A stretch of DNA of 64,000 bases from Eutypella sp. D-1 (lineage: Eukaryota > Ascomycota > Sordariomycetes > Xylariales > Diatrypaceae), in the NCBI GenBank assembly GCA_023313575.1, contig JAJTTP010000009.1, forward strand, positions 62,001 through 126,000, written 5' to 3'. Shown in pieces: positions 32,610 to 43,298 of this stretch. Every line of letters begins with the position of its first letter. The stretch's first letter is position 1. A model generated the notes under the pieces. That model saw only the letters and a list, made by a program, of their open reading frames with translations, was not told where the DNA came from and did no database searches. The translations under genes and the position numbers were made by a program.

Positions 32610-34013
32610 ATGAATCCGCCCAACGACAGCGATGAAATCTGGTTCCGTGACGCATCGATCGCGCCGCAGGACACGGTAGCCGGATTCAACGCCATCGTGG
32701 CAGCACTAAAGCAGCTCGCGAAGGGGCGGTACCCGCGCGCAGACGTCGTGCCGACAGCGCTGCACGCGTATAACCGCAGCCAGGCCGCGCCCGGCGCGGG
32801 GCTCTACATCCACCCGGTGACGCCAATCGAGTTCCGGGCCAAGGACGAGATATGGAAGGGGTTTGGGGGCAAGGTGCCGATTCTCCGGTTGCCGGAGGCG
32901 GTGCTGACGGATCTCGAGACGCGGACGTGGATTCCCGTGCACGAGCGCAGCCGCGAGGCGCTCGAGCGCAAAATCGAGAGGGACCGGAAGTCTGACGAGG
33001 CGAAGCGCGATGATGAAGTCGCGCAGAAGAGCCATACTATTGAGCGGAGGAGGAGGGAGGGGAGGAATATCGTGGAGGATGAGAAAAAGCTGGAGAAGAT
33101 CGCAAACCGGGAGCTGGTCAAGTCATGGGAGCAGACCGTCAAGAATAAGGCGCACTACCGCTTCCTCTGCTTCGTGCACGAGCACCGGCTCACGCTGACG
33201 GGGACCGCCGGCGGCGGCGGCAGCGGCGGCGCGCAAGCGCAGAAGCGCACCGTCTTCACAGTCAGCATCTACGACTGCGAGAAGAAGGCCGTCTTCTGGC
33301 ACGACATGTGGGGACCCGCCGAGCGCCGCGAGCGCCGGGCCGTTATTATGAAGTTCTGGAAAGAGGTCCAGTTCTACGGACCTGCGCCGCCTGCGCCGCC
33401 GCCTGGGTTCGAGGATGATGATGAGGAGGAAGACCCCCAACCTGCCGCCGCCAAAACTCGGGGTTTCCAAGTCCAGCCACCCAGCCCATTCGAGACGCAG
33501 CGCTGGAAGGGGTTCAGCCGCGAAGTCGAGTACCGGACGAGCTACCACACGGCGCGACACATGGAATCCATGCTGCGGGGGCCCTTGAACCCGCGACACA
33601 GTCTGTACGCCGTGATCGGCGCCGTAATGCACTACATCGACCGGGGCGTGGCTAGGGACCCGTACCCGGAATTCGTGCCGGACAAGCCGGGGGTGTTCGC
33701 CGGCCACGACATCGAGGTGCTGCCGCGGCTGTTCACGCACCTGCTGCTGGAGTGTCTGGACAGCCGGAGGTTAGCCGCGGCGGAGGGCGAGGTGAAGGGG
33801 AAGGGTAAGCGCGTAGTGCGCGAAGAGGAGGAGGAAGAAAATAGAAGGGAGGCTTTCCTGAAACAGTTGCGCATCCCGAACAACGCGGAGTGGATGCGCT
33901 ATGGCACGCGCAAGCATCTGACGCGACGGCTCGGAAATACGGAGCAGGCGCGGCAGATCCGCGAGGCCTTGCGCATTCCGCTAGCTCCTACGCACCAGCG
34001 TGAAATCCCTTAG
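32610..34013 (+). CDS. Unknown protein, faint Ulp1-like pattern
   Basis: A single exon of 467 residues with an ATG in good context (CACGATGA). I do not recognise a named family with confidence. Seen: an N-terminal region starting DEIWFRDASIAPQDTVAGFN, a highly charged predicted coiled coil at about 110-180, a strand pair RTVFTVSIYDCEKKAVFWHDMWG near 215-237, an acidic proline-rich loop, and an RTSYHTARHMESMLRG helix. The order (a hydrophobic strand, an acidic turn, R-rich helix, then Q-W and a helix) recalls the C48/Ulp1 cysteine-peptidase fold, but the catalytic His and Cys are not evident. If related, it is degenerate. Strongly GC-biased third positions support a real coding gene. Confidence 0.7.
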   Translation: MNPPNDSDEIWFRDASIAPQDTVAGFNAIVAALKQLAKGRYPRADVVPTALHAYNRSQAAPGAGLYIHPVTPIEFRAKDEIWKGFGGKVPILRLPEAVLTDLETRTWIPVHERSREALERKIERDRKSDEAKRDDEVAQKSHTIERRRREGRNIVEDEKKLEKIANRELVKSWEQTVKNKAHYRFLCFVHEHRLTLTGTAGGGGSGGAQAQKRTVFTVSIYDCEKKAVFWHDMWGPAERRERRAVIMKFWKEVQFYGPAPPAPPPGFEDDDEEEDPQPAAAKTRGFQVQPPSPFETQRWKGFSREVEYRTSYHTARHMESMLRGPLNPRHSLYAVIGAVMHYIDRGVARDPYPEFVPDKPGVFAGHDIEVLPRLFTHLLLECLDSRRLAAAEGEVKGKGKRVVREEEEEENRREAFLKQLRIPNNAEWMRYGTRKHLTRRLGNTEQARQIREALRIPLAPTHQREIP

Positions 34014-34418
34014 GCGGTTAAAGGGGGGGGGGGGGAGGCATGGAGTTTTGGTTCCGGTCGCGCGATGCTTCTGTTCATCCAGGAAGGAGAGGGGTTGGTT
34101 GGTCGACTGCGTTTGTGCATTTAACTTGCTTGAACTTGTCACCCGACGGTCGCAGCGATGAATTTACGATTGGCCCAGCAGGAGTGTTGGCCTGTTGATG
34201 TGATACGGAAAGCACGTGGATCCTATAGATTAGGTCGGCCGCAAGTAGACTCAGTAAAACCTTTCTTTTTTTCATGTATACATCCATGCGACAATGGGCT
34301 ATGGAATAGCGTGAGACTTTGTAAGGAATCGCAGCTGGCTAGTTCGTAAATGATAAAGAGCGAGATCGACGCAGCACATGGGTGATTACTACTCGGCTCA
34401 GTACGCGCGCGGCAAACC
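34014..34418. other. Intergenic, convergent 3' ends
   Basis: A 405-bp spacer with a G-run (about 34026-34036) just after the upstream stop codon. I see nothing else. Confidence 0.6.
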
Positions 34419-37147
34419 TCACTGGCCCCGCTTATCAAGAAATCGAATCCGCATCTCGATGCCCTCGCGCGTATGCTTATTCTCGAGCTTGCCCTGCTTC
34501 TTCTCTCTCTTCCTCCTCTCCTTCACACCATGGGCCACAGCGTCGTCGGCGGCGGCCAGGACCGCCCGCAGAGCCTCGTCATCCTTCGGAGTCCAGACAC
34601 CGCGCCAGTTCGACGGCAAGGTCTCTCCGCCCTTCAGCTTCTCCATCACCTGGCCCGCGAGCCCGGGGACCCAGGACGTTGCGTCTAGCGCCTGGACTAC
34701 GTCGTCGTATTCGTAGCCCAGGGACATGTAGAACTCGATGACGTCTTCGGGCGATTCCTTGGCTCGCGCCCGGGGTGGTGGTGGTTGTCGCTGCGCTGGT
34801 TTCTGCGCGATTGGTGGCGCGGTCGATGGTGGTGCCCGTTGTCGTGCCGGTGATAGAACTGTGCGCTTCTCTGCCGCAGACTGAGATAGACCAAAGGGCC
34901 TGGGGAGGATACCGGTTCTATGTTTAGCTGTGCTGGGACCGGCGGAATTCGCCTCAGTCGACGTCCTGGTATAGGATCGTGGCTTCGTTGCGCTCGACAC
35001 ATTGGGCACATCCCGCGAATCCGAGTCGTCATCTAAGAAAGGACCACGGATCGGTCGAGACCGGGCTGGCGTGGGTGTGGCAGCAGCGGCTGATCTTGCA
35101 TCGGACTCGAGGAGCAGCTGCTGAGATGGAGTGACGCTCTCCTGCGACTCCAAGTGGACCGCTTGGGTTTCCGGGTCAAAGCGGAAATCCTGCGTCTCGG
35201 GTTCGACGATCCGTTTCTGAGCAGGAGGTGGCAACGCGGCGTTGTGGGAACCTAGATCAGGCGACCGGATGCCAGACGGCAGTGGACCGGAAATCGTCTC
35301 GCGACGTGGGTGCGAGGTGCCGTTCTTCCCGTCCGGTGTGGACGGAACTTCGCTTCTTGGGTCAAGTCTTGGCCGCTTCGGTGACGAGTGCGGGTAGTTA
35401 TGGTCAGCAGCAAGAGCTGTATCATACGATCGCTTGAGTGTCGGTAGTGGTGGTGAGGAGGGCAACGGTGACCTTTCAGGGTTCGCATTGGCCTGGTTGC
35501 TCTGCGTTTCGTCCTCATTCTCAAAGCCCGCCATCGTATTTTCAAATTCCCAAAGATGCTGCTCGTAGTATAGGCGAATAGCTTCTGGGATCGTTTCATG
35601 TTTTACACAGTTAAACCCCAGATCCTCCGAAACCTGCCTCCAATCACGCTCCTCGGGCTCGACCTCTTGGGCCTCGACTACGTTCCAAAGCCTCCACAAC
35701 TCAAATGTTTGGCCGCGAATAGTGTGCGACCACTGAGGCTGAAAGTCTGAGTTATCTGCGAATTGCTGGTAATACGCCATGAAGTCCTCCTGTGTGAGTA
35801 GGCTTCTTTGATATTCCTGCTCCATATTTGGCGTATTTTCACTCCTATCCTCGACCATCTGATCAGGGGTCTGAGGTCGACTGGTAGGTGAGTCAGCTTG
35901 CCGACTTTCCGTACTCTGCATGGGCGACTTCGCGGCGTTCGTCTTTGTTGGTCTTATTTGCTGCTCCTGCTGCTGACCATTTCCACTGTTATCTCGGACT
36001 TCCTCTGGAGACCCTTCAACGGAGAGAGACTGTTCTTCAGGAGCATCCTGCGAGACAACTCCCTTAGAGTTTCGCGAGGCGCTGACGGCTCTCCTTCGCT
36101 TAGGCGAGTTGGCACTCAGACCTTCATATTGAAGCAACCCAGAATCTATCTTAGGCTTCAGAACCCTGATCCATCGGTTCCTCCATGACTGTGCTGGATG
36201 ATTGGGGAACTGAATCAAATTAGCAAAAGTATATGGTAGGAGATGGGGGCATGTGGGACGAACATCTTGAGCGAAATCGTCGTATATTTTGTTGCCAGTG
36301 AGGGGCTTATTCTCGCTTTGGCATTGGGCCATATACTCGAGTAGTGCCTTGTCGTCGTCCTCGGTAAAGAGGTTCCTTCCTCCAGATGCGGGCGCATATT
36401 TGGCGGTCTGTTTGGGAGCGTTGAATGAGACAGCTTTGTGACTTGTTTCTTCAGCTGATGATGGTGATGGGTGCACGGAGTTTTCATCAGGCACGGCGGT
36501 GGCAGCTGGAGGCGGATCCATGAACTGCACCACATGCTTTGATCTGTTCTTCCATGATTGCCAGGTATGGTGAGGGTGCTACACAAGTTAGTGGCGGCGC
36601 AGAGTGATAACCACGATAGGCCACAACGAACCTCGAGTTCTAGCTTTTTATATATTACGTTTCCCGAGATGCCATGTCTCATCTGCGCGTGTTTCTTGAC
36701 CCAGGCACTCAGTATTTCATCATCTTCGGGGGTGAAAGCAGTTCTGGTGCCCTTGGAAGGCACGGAAGACCCGACAGGGCGGACTTGAGGGTTGGCGCAT
36801 AGATACTTTTCCATGGGCTGCAAAGCACCAGCCTGGAGAGAGTCATCGATGAACTTCCACGAGTACGAGCCTGGCGGAGCATCATTTCTTGCGTGATCTG
36901 AGATGAGATAATCGGCACCTTTCTCAAGGCGAACCACGGCGCCACCGTTACTCTATCCCATCCTACGTTAGCAAACGGAGGCACACATGCATGGCACCAA
37001 GACGGATATATGTTTCACCTCAATTTTCTGAACTATTCCCTTTCGATCAGGGACACGAAGTGCGACCCAAAATTTGATGTCTTTAAAAAGAGTGCCACCA
37101 CGACCGTCCTGGGGGACGACGCCCTCATAGACGATGCCAGCGGACAT
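34419..37147 (-). CDS. RAP1: Rap1-type telomere-binding protein
   Basis: Four exons: 37019-37147, 36632-36952, 36264-36578 and 34419-36209, giving 851 residues. Domains in order: a BRCT at about 18-95 (LFKDIKFWVALRVP, SNGGAVVRLEKGADYLISDH, SYSWKFIDDSL); a Myb_Rap1 domain at about 115-170 (FTPEDDEILSAWV ending TWQSWKNRSKHVV across an intron); a second Myb-like domain at about 221-277 (FTEDDDKALLEYM ending AQSWRNRWIRVL, also across an intron); an ARID-like helical segment at about 393-487; and a Rap1 C-terminal (RCT) domain at about 739-851. Rap1 sits at telomeres through shelterin partners and controls length and silencing. Introns are 66, 53 and 54 nt; the last is in frame without stops, so its retention would still give protein. 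Confidence 0.93.
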
Positions 37148-38328
37148 GGCGGCGTTATAGTAGAAGTAGTTAGATGTCAGACTCGTCAGACTCAAGGATA
37201 CAAGAGGCGGCGGGACGGGAGTCGTAACGGGTTTAATTGTTTGCCGTTTATTGTCGATTCCAATTCTTCTAGGGCAAACATCTAGGTAGTCACCCGGTAT
37301 TTGGATTCAAGGTTGTATATCTTGACTGTGTGTGGCGTGTGTGGCGCGCATGCATCAACGTGCATGCGTCAACTTCCAAGATTCCCAGCTTGCTGGTATC
37401 GCGTTAAAGATTTCGTAAACGCCGAACGCCGGGATGTGACGCAGAAGCAGAAATGGAGGAGCAGAAATCCGCAAATCTAATAAATTTCATGATCCTGTCC
37501 GGAGTTATCCTGGGGTGGTAGTTGGTGGAGCAGCAGCCGGATTTATATTCTCTGCTCTAGAATGGACAGACATGTGATCATATAATGCAGTGTTTATTGT
37601 ATCATGCGTGCTGCCGTTATTGGTTATTGTTATCGTAAATATGATGATGGAGTTTCAAGTTTCAAGGCCCTGGGGTTGCGTCACGGATTGATGAAGAAAC
37701 GCGTGATGGGGACACTTGATTTCTTAGCCTCAGTCACGTTTGCACGTGAACCTTTAACACCATGGAGCAAGTTCAGGGCAGTCACTCAGGGCAGTTCTAG
37801 GTACCTTGTATGTAGGCATGTAACTAGCAAACCCCGATCTCCGACTTCTACTTCATACACCTTCGTAATTACATACCTCTTCTTATAAGGATAATGTCGA
37901 ATATCATCCTAGCCCTATTCAAGTACCTAAGTACCTAATAGATGACATCTATCTACTAGCTGGAATCCACCTAGCAGCCTCACTTCTTCCAGCTCTCAGG
38001 CTTCCTTTAAGTACTTGCACATAAATAAGCAGTCAGCCTGACCTCCCCAGGCAAGTCAGCCAGCTTCGAGGCAAGTAATCTGCTGACTGCAATGTTCGTC
38101 TTCTATTCACATTCTCTATTTAACATAATATCAGGTGCCTAGGTATCTATCTATCTATAATAAATATCTTTGAACACTCTCTCTATCAATATCACTATCT
38201 ACCTAGGTACCGCTTGCAGATGGCTTTGTATCGCATCATCTCGAAGACATGATCCGGATCCGTAGTATACCACACCACCACCCAACTTCGGTAGTTGATA
38301 TTTGATAATACATATACCTGCTGCCACA
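37148..38328. other. Divergent promoter region between RAP1 and SWF1
   Basis: About 1.2 kb between two start codons. No gene seen. One ACCTAGGT palindrome lies at 38201-38208, and TATC/TACC-type short repeats are frequent from about 37900 on. Confidence 0.6.
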
Positions 38329-39863
38329 ATGGGGATTATCGCCCAGATCGCCATTGGCGTGCTCGCCATCTCCTTCATGACTTTCGTCGCCTTCTTCGGC
38401 CGACTCCCCGCTTTGAGGTAAGTAAGCAGCACGCACGCACCCAAGTGGCTGGGACGGGACAAGGGAGACAAGACAAGACAAGACCCCCTTCCGGGGGAGC
38501 CACGTGCTTGCCTGTCTACCCATGTCTTAGCTACCTAACCTAAGTATTCTTAAACGTATGAGGAGAGAGGAAGGAGGGGGGGGTGTTGCCGCTGCATAGC
38601 TAACACTAGCAACCCAGACACACGCCCATCGCCTGGCTGCACCGCGCCATCTGGGTGAGCATACCGTCCGCAATCCTCGCGCTCGACGAGCGGGTGACAG
38701 GGGGTCGGTTGACGACGTGGACGGGGCGAACGGGGCACTTCATCATGTACGGGCGGCACCCGACAGTGCTAATCTTCTTCATTTTATTACTCGCGGGGGG
38801 CGAAGCGCTCTTTCTCCCCGGCGCCTGGCCGCGGATCGCAGGCGTGCACCGCACGCTCGGCAGCGTCGCCATCGTACTCCCGTACGTGTTTCTCTGGCTC
38901 TCGGCGCGCACGGACCCGGGCGTCGTGACGCCCGCGAGCCATGCCCGCTGCATGGCGCACTACCCGTACGATTTCGCTCTATTCCGGCCGGGACAGACAT
39001 GTCGGACCTGCGGCTTGGTCAAGCCGGCGCGGAGTAAGCACTGCTCTGTGTGCGGGCGGTGCGTGCACCGGATGGACCACCACTGCGTATTCATCAACAA
39101 CTGCGTGGGGTACGGGAACCACCGATATTTCCTACTGTTACTGCTCACGACCGCGATCCTGACCTCGTACGGCGCGAGTCTGGGCCTGACGCTCGTAGCG
39201 GACGCGGCGCGGCGGTTGCGGCCGCGGGCAGGGTTCGCGCTGTGGAAGCCCGCGCGCCTGCGCTGGACGGAGTGGCTGGTGCTGTTTACGGTGGGGGTGC
39301 AGGAGGACGTGGGGATCGGGTCGGTGACGCTTTTGAGTCTGATGACGAGCCCGCTGGTCTGGGGCCTGCTCGCGTACCAGATGTACCTCGTGTACTGCGG
39401 CACCACGACCAACGAGAGCATGAAGTGGCAGGACTGGCGGGCGGAGATGGACGACGGCTGCGCGTTCAAGCGACGCTTACCGCCGCCTGCCGAGCGGCCG
39501 CGGGATCCGCGTGTCGAGGTCGACTGGACCCGCTGGCCCGTCGACGCTGTGCAGGTGCTCGTGCGCACCGACGATGGCAGGCCGCCGGCCGTGACGTCGG
39601 GGCCGGGCGTCGGCGACTGGGAGCGCGTCTGGAAACTGCGCGATGTCGAGAACCTCTACGATATCGGGTTTCTCGATAACCTCATCGACGTCTTCGTGCC
39701 GGATTACCCCTTCCGCGACGGCGGCGACAAGCCTCCCGCTTCTCCCTCCTCTTCCTCGTCCGCCGTCGCCGGCGCCGCCGCCGACCTCGAGAGGGGCCGC
39801 AAGGGTAAGCCTAGGAAACCCAAGGTCTCGGCCGCGGCGAGCTTGGTCAATGCCGCGACGTGA
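38329..39863 (+). CDS. SWF1: DHHC palmitoyltransferase, Swf1 type
   Basis: Two exons, 38329-38417 and 38618-39863, joined by a 200-nt intron (donor GTAAGT); 444 residues. The first exon encodes a membrane helix (IAQIAIGVLAISFMTFVAFF). Further helices lie near 75-90 and 108-125, then the Cys-rich domain with CRTCGLVKPARSKHC, CSVCGRCVHRMDHHC and the catalytic DHHC at residues 183-186, followed by FINNCVGYGNHRYF, and two more helices. The enzyme transfers palmitate to cysteines next to membrane helices; Swf1 in yeast acts on SNAREs in the ER/Golgi. Assignment to Swf1 rests on the N-terminal helix layout and the C-terminal WERVWKLRDVENLYDIGFLDN region. A charged, low-complexity tail ends the protein. 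Confidence 0.92.
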
Positions 39864-40172
39864 CGGTATGCGGTTTTGATGGTTTACTTACGGGGACGTT
39901 GTGTGGGCATTCGAGGCAGAGTTTTTGCTTGCATAGAACATATATGGGAAAAATACAACTTGGATTTCTTCTCTAACATCTAATGATGACAATTCCGCAT
40001 CTTTTCTTTTGTCTTCTTCCTTTTATGGTATATAATACAACAGTAGATATATGTACATATATATGTAGATACAGGGGCCCCGTCAACGCCGACATGGGCC
40101 CTACATCACAGCGCCATGGCACCTGATGAACGGGCCAAGAGGGGGGTGGGCCAGGGAAAATGGGGGGCTTCT
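39864..40172. other. Convergent 3' UTR spacer
   Basis: A 309-bp spacer between the SWF1 and GTPase stop codons, AT-rich with TATATGTA-type repeats around 40045-40070. No gene. Confidence 0.6.
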
Positions 40173-42416
40173 TCAGAAGGAAGACTTGTTTCCCCGGTCG
40201 TCGTCGTCGTCATCAGCCGAATCCTTCGCCTTCGCGAACTGCGCCTCGAAGGGGTCCGGGTCATCGTCGTCCTTCCCAGGTTTCGGGGCTTTCCTCCCTT
40301 TACTACCGCTGCCCTTCTTGAAGCCGCCGGACTTCTTCCGGGCAGCGAGGCGGGAAGCGCGGATATCTTCCTCGTAGGACAGGTCGTCGTCCTCGTCCGC
40401 GTCTTCGTCCGCGTCTTCGTCCGCGTCTACGTCCGCGAACGGGTCCGGGAACGTTGGGAAGACCCCAAACCTGGCCGCGTAGTCCTTGTATTCCTGCTTC
40501 ATCATCTTATCCAAGAGCTTCTGCCTCTCCTTCTTCGCCTGCAACAGGATCCGCGACTCTTCCCTAACCATCCGGTTCCGCTTGACCATCTCAACCCGCT
40601 TCGTCTCCTCGGGGTACCTCCGCCGGTCCCGGTTCCAGATTTGCGCCTCCCTGTCCTTTCGTGGCTTCGGAATGCGGCTTTCGAGCTTCCGCATGTTCAT
40701 CCTGGCGTGATCCCGGGGGCGGCCTTCGGACGCCTTGAGATCGGCCCAGAATTCGTCCAAGAGGCGCTTCAGTTCTTGGGATCCGACGGGTGGGGGGCCA
40801 GATGCAGGGGAGTCGATAGCCATAGTCCTGGACGCGCGGAACCAGCGAGTTTGAGAGCGGCCACTAGATGGACGGGCAGCTAGGTGGTGGCTAGCGGGAG
40901 AATTAGTTTTGGGCCTATTGGGACCTCGTATGTCGTTTTGGTGGTTTGGGCTGCGCTCCGCACCTGCCACGTGGTTCATTTTCCCTCCGCTTCTTTTGCT
41001 TTGAGACCGAGATCCGGAGTGATCCGCAGCACCACTGCTGTGTTGCTTTTTGAGCACATATTCGTTCGGTGTACGCATCAGCTCCTCGAAGGCTTTGGGG
41101 GACATGGGTTTGTTTTCCCGTTTCTGCTTCACAGCACCACTAACACCTTGTGGCGCATCGGTGGATCTGGGCACAGGCTCGCGCGGTGTCTGCATCAACT
41201 CCTCGAAGGATACAACTTTGCCACCCCATTTGCGGTTCTTCTCCTCCTTAGGGCGCCTGTCCCCGATTAAACCTGCCAGCCTCGCGACTGCCAAGCGAGC
41301 CATGGCAACGGTGGCGCTGACGATTTTGGGGCTCTGTGAGCCAACGGCCGTGACATAGATCTCCTTGTGCCAGGACCAGGTATTGCCATCAGGCAGTCGA
41401 AGTTCGATACGGCGGATGCTTTCATGAAGCTTTTCCACAGTTGCGCGCAGTTCATCGAGTGACTTGACATTGTCGGCCTTGGTAATGATAAAGGCGGTGG
41501 GCACGTTGGCGGCCGCGAGAATCTGGATGGCTTGCAAGTCGTTTTCCTTGGGGCCGGCTCGAGCGTCTATCAGTAGAATGGCTCCCTTGCAGGCGGACCT
41601 CTTCGTCAAGTACAAGGTGATGTTTTTGCCCCATATATGGAGGGACCCGGCACCATAGCCCGGCATGTCCACGAGGTAAAAAGTATGGTCGGGCATGGCC
41701 TCTTTTCCCTTGTATTCAGGACCGAGGAGCTCCGGGGGTAGGCGGCGAGGAGGACCGAAACCATAGACGTTCATGGTGCGGGTCTTCCCGGCCTTCTTAC
41801 TAGTATGGGCCAACTCATTGGCCTGGCGACGGGCTACGGCATTGAGAAGGGTGGATTTACCGACGTTGGAGCGGCCAAGAATGCATACTTCGGGTATCCG
41901 AGTGTTCTTTCGGAGATGGTAGAAGCTATTATTACTGTAGTTGAAGGTAGGGGGGGTCTTAGTGTAGAGGGTATCCAGTTCCTCGTCTAAGGGGACACGG
42001 GAATCGGGGGTATCAGATAGGAAGAAGGATTGTAAAAGCTCATTAGTTTTCATCTCATAGGGAAGGGAGGTCCGAAATTCGGGGAGAAGGAAGGCGGCGA
42101 CGTCTGTAGATCTCGCCTTGGGGAGTTGTTTGGCTGCTTGGCAGGAGCAGGAGGAGGAGAAGGGAGATGAGAGGGGAGGAGAGAAGGGGGGAGAGGGGGA
42201 GGAGGGGGAGGAGGGTGGAGAAGGGGAGAAGACTCCCGGTCCTCCTCCTTTTATTGTTGTAGTTTTCGTTGTTTTTGTTATCGTCGTCATCCTCCTCCTG
42301 CTCGCCACCAGCATTATGGGCCAGGTGGAAGACGGCGACGTGGCCATCAAAGCCGCGAGCTGGCGGCGAGCTGGAGGGGTCATGATATTAACATTTCCTG
42401 AAGCATTCGGGGGCAT
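40173..42416 (-). CDS. EngB (YihA)-type GTPase with long C-terminal extension
   Basis: A single open frame of 747 residues from the ATG at 42416. Residues 1-100 are basic then S/P-rich with no acidic residue in the first 60, consistent with mitochondrial import. The GTPase domain covers about 170-390: G1 GRSNVGKST (181-189), TRT (212-214), G3 DMPGYG (250-255), G4 TKAD (312-315). EngB proteins help assemble the large ribosomal subunit; fungal members are thought to act on mitoribosomes. The C-terminal 350 residues are unusual: FEELMQTP (404-411) is repeated as FEELMRTP (443-450), then a charged helical region from LKRLLDEFWADLK and a DEDADEDADED acidic run. The extension could be a fused second gene, but the frame is open throughout and no internal promoter or start is evident. 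Confidence 0.85.
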   Translation of the reverse strand: MPPNASGNVNIMTPPARRQLAALMATSPSSTWPIMLVASRRRMTTITKTTKTTTIKGGGPGVFSPSPPSSPSSPSPPFSPPLSSPFSSSCSCQAAKQLPKARSTDVAAFLLPEFRTSLPYEMKTNELLQSFFLSDTPDSRVPLDEELDTLYTKTPPTFNYSNNSFYHLRKNTRIPEVCILGRSNVGKSTLLNAVARRQANELAHTSKKAGKTRTMNVYGFGPPRRLPPELLGPEYKGKEAMPDHTFYLVDMPGYGAGSLHIWGKNITLYLTKRSACKGAILLIDARAGPKENDLQAIQILAAANVPTAFIITKADNVKSLDELRATVEKLHESIRRIELRLPDGNTWSWHKEIYVTAVGSQSPKIVSATVAMARLAVARLAGLIGDRRPKEEKNRKWGGKVVSFEELMQTPREPVPRSTDAPQGVSGAVKQKRENKPMSPKAFEELMRTPNEYVLKKQHSSGAADHSGSRSQSKRSGGKMNHVAGAERSPNHQNDIRGPNRPKTNSPASHHLAARPSSGRSQTRWFRASRTMAIDSPASGPPPVGSQELKRLLDEFWADLKASEGRPRDHARMNMRKLESRIPKPRKDREAQIWNRDRRRYPEETKRVEMVKRNRMVREESRILLQAKKERQKLLDKMMKQEYKDYAARFGVFPTFPDPFADVDADEDADEDADEDDDLSYEEDIRASRLAARKKSGGFKKGSGSKGRKAPKPGKDDDDPDPFEAQFAKAKDSADDDDDDRGNKSSF
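40391..40436 (-). repeat. In-frame 12-bp repeat encoding DADE units
   Basis: Imperfect tandem copies of a GTCTTCGTCCGC unit (plus strand) inside the GTPase gene; they encode the acidic DADEDADED run and are prone to length change. Confidence 0.8.
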
Positions 42417-42965
42417 TGAATAATAATTTATTTCAATGGCCTCCTAGGGGCAGATGAGACCTCGCAACCTGCAAAAGACCTAAAGCAAAGTAAATATCAT
42501 GAAACTGGGAGGCCAGCCAACCGGTGCTCTCCAGTATGAAGAAATACTATGTATCATGGGATCCGGGGATGGGAAAAAGAATACTACCCAGCCTACGATG
42601 ATGAGACCCACCTACCGCCACTTTTTGTCTACCTACATAAAGTTCCGTTTATCGATAACGCCCGGGCAGCTTGACAGCCCTATCCGTGCCCATCCGCTGC
42701 CATCTCACTAGACCAATTCAAGCTCTAGGGTGATGCAACTTTAATGATGTACCTAGGTTAAGTACTTCGTACCTAGGTAGCTATGGTTAATTCCATATAA
42801 CTACATTATCCTTATTTTTTTACTTGCATACCACTTACATGGATGGTTCTTCTCTTTCTGCTTTCTCGGCTTTGCAACATCTCTGGAGTAAAAAGCAAAA
42901 GCACTACCTACCTACCCCGAGCTCATAGTCATCACCTCGTCCCCCCTAGCACATCCCCATCAGCC
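42417..42965. promoter_or_regulatory. Shared divergent spacer of the GTPase and FMC1 genes
   Basis: 549 bp between two start codons. It holds two ACCTAGGT palindromes 20 bp apart (42751-42758 and 42771-42778). Both genes are probably mitochondrial, so joint control is possible but unproven. Confidence 0.4.
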
Positions 42966-43298
42966 ATGTCCGATAAAGCCAGATTACGATCCCTTTACCG
43001 TGCTCTCCTTCGGGAGCTCCCACCCAAACCACAGTCCACCAGCACCCCACGGGTTCGATCTCCTCTCCACCAACGTCTGCGCCAGAGCTTCACCAACGAT
43101 GTCAACCAGCACCAGCACCACCTCGCACCCGTGCAGGCGGATCAGCTTGTACAATATCTGAGGGCTCAGAGGCAGTACACCACGTTGCTGGAGCGGTATA
43201 ATCCCGGTATGGGCATGGATGAGGAGGAGCGTGTCAGGTTGACGGCCAGGAGGGTCGGTATGGATTTGCCTGTCGAATACGGAGGGACCCACGAATGA
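42966..43298 (+). CDS. FMC1: ATP synthase assembly factor FMC1
   Basis: A single exon of 110 residues from the ATG at 42966; in-frame sequence upstream reads as leader. The LYR-type start is clear (LRSLYRALLRELP), followed by LHQRLRQSF, then QADQLVQYLRAQRQYTTLLERYNPGM and EEERVRLTARRVGMDLP at the end. FMC1 is a small mitochondrial matrix protein that supports F1-ATPase assembly with Atp12, especially at raised temperature. Length and motif order match the family. The short polar and proline-rich loop after LRELP is typical of filamentous fungi. Confidence 0.9.
   Translation: MSDKARLRSLYRALLRELPPKPQSTSTPRVRSPLHQRLRQSFTNDVNQHQHHLAPVQADQLVQYLRAQRQYTTLLERYNPGMGMDEEERVRLTARRVGMDLPVEYGGTHE

Noticed and set aside
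40116..40883. 255-codon plus-strand open frame
   Set aside because: It lies antisense to the EngB-type GTPase gene and encodes monotone V/R/L-rich sequence caused by the acidic and basic coding runs on the other strand.
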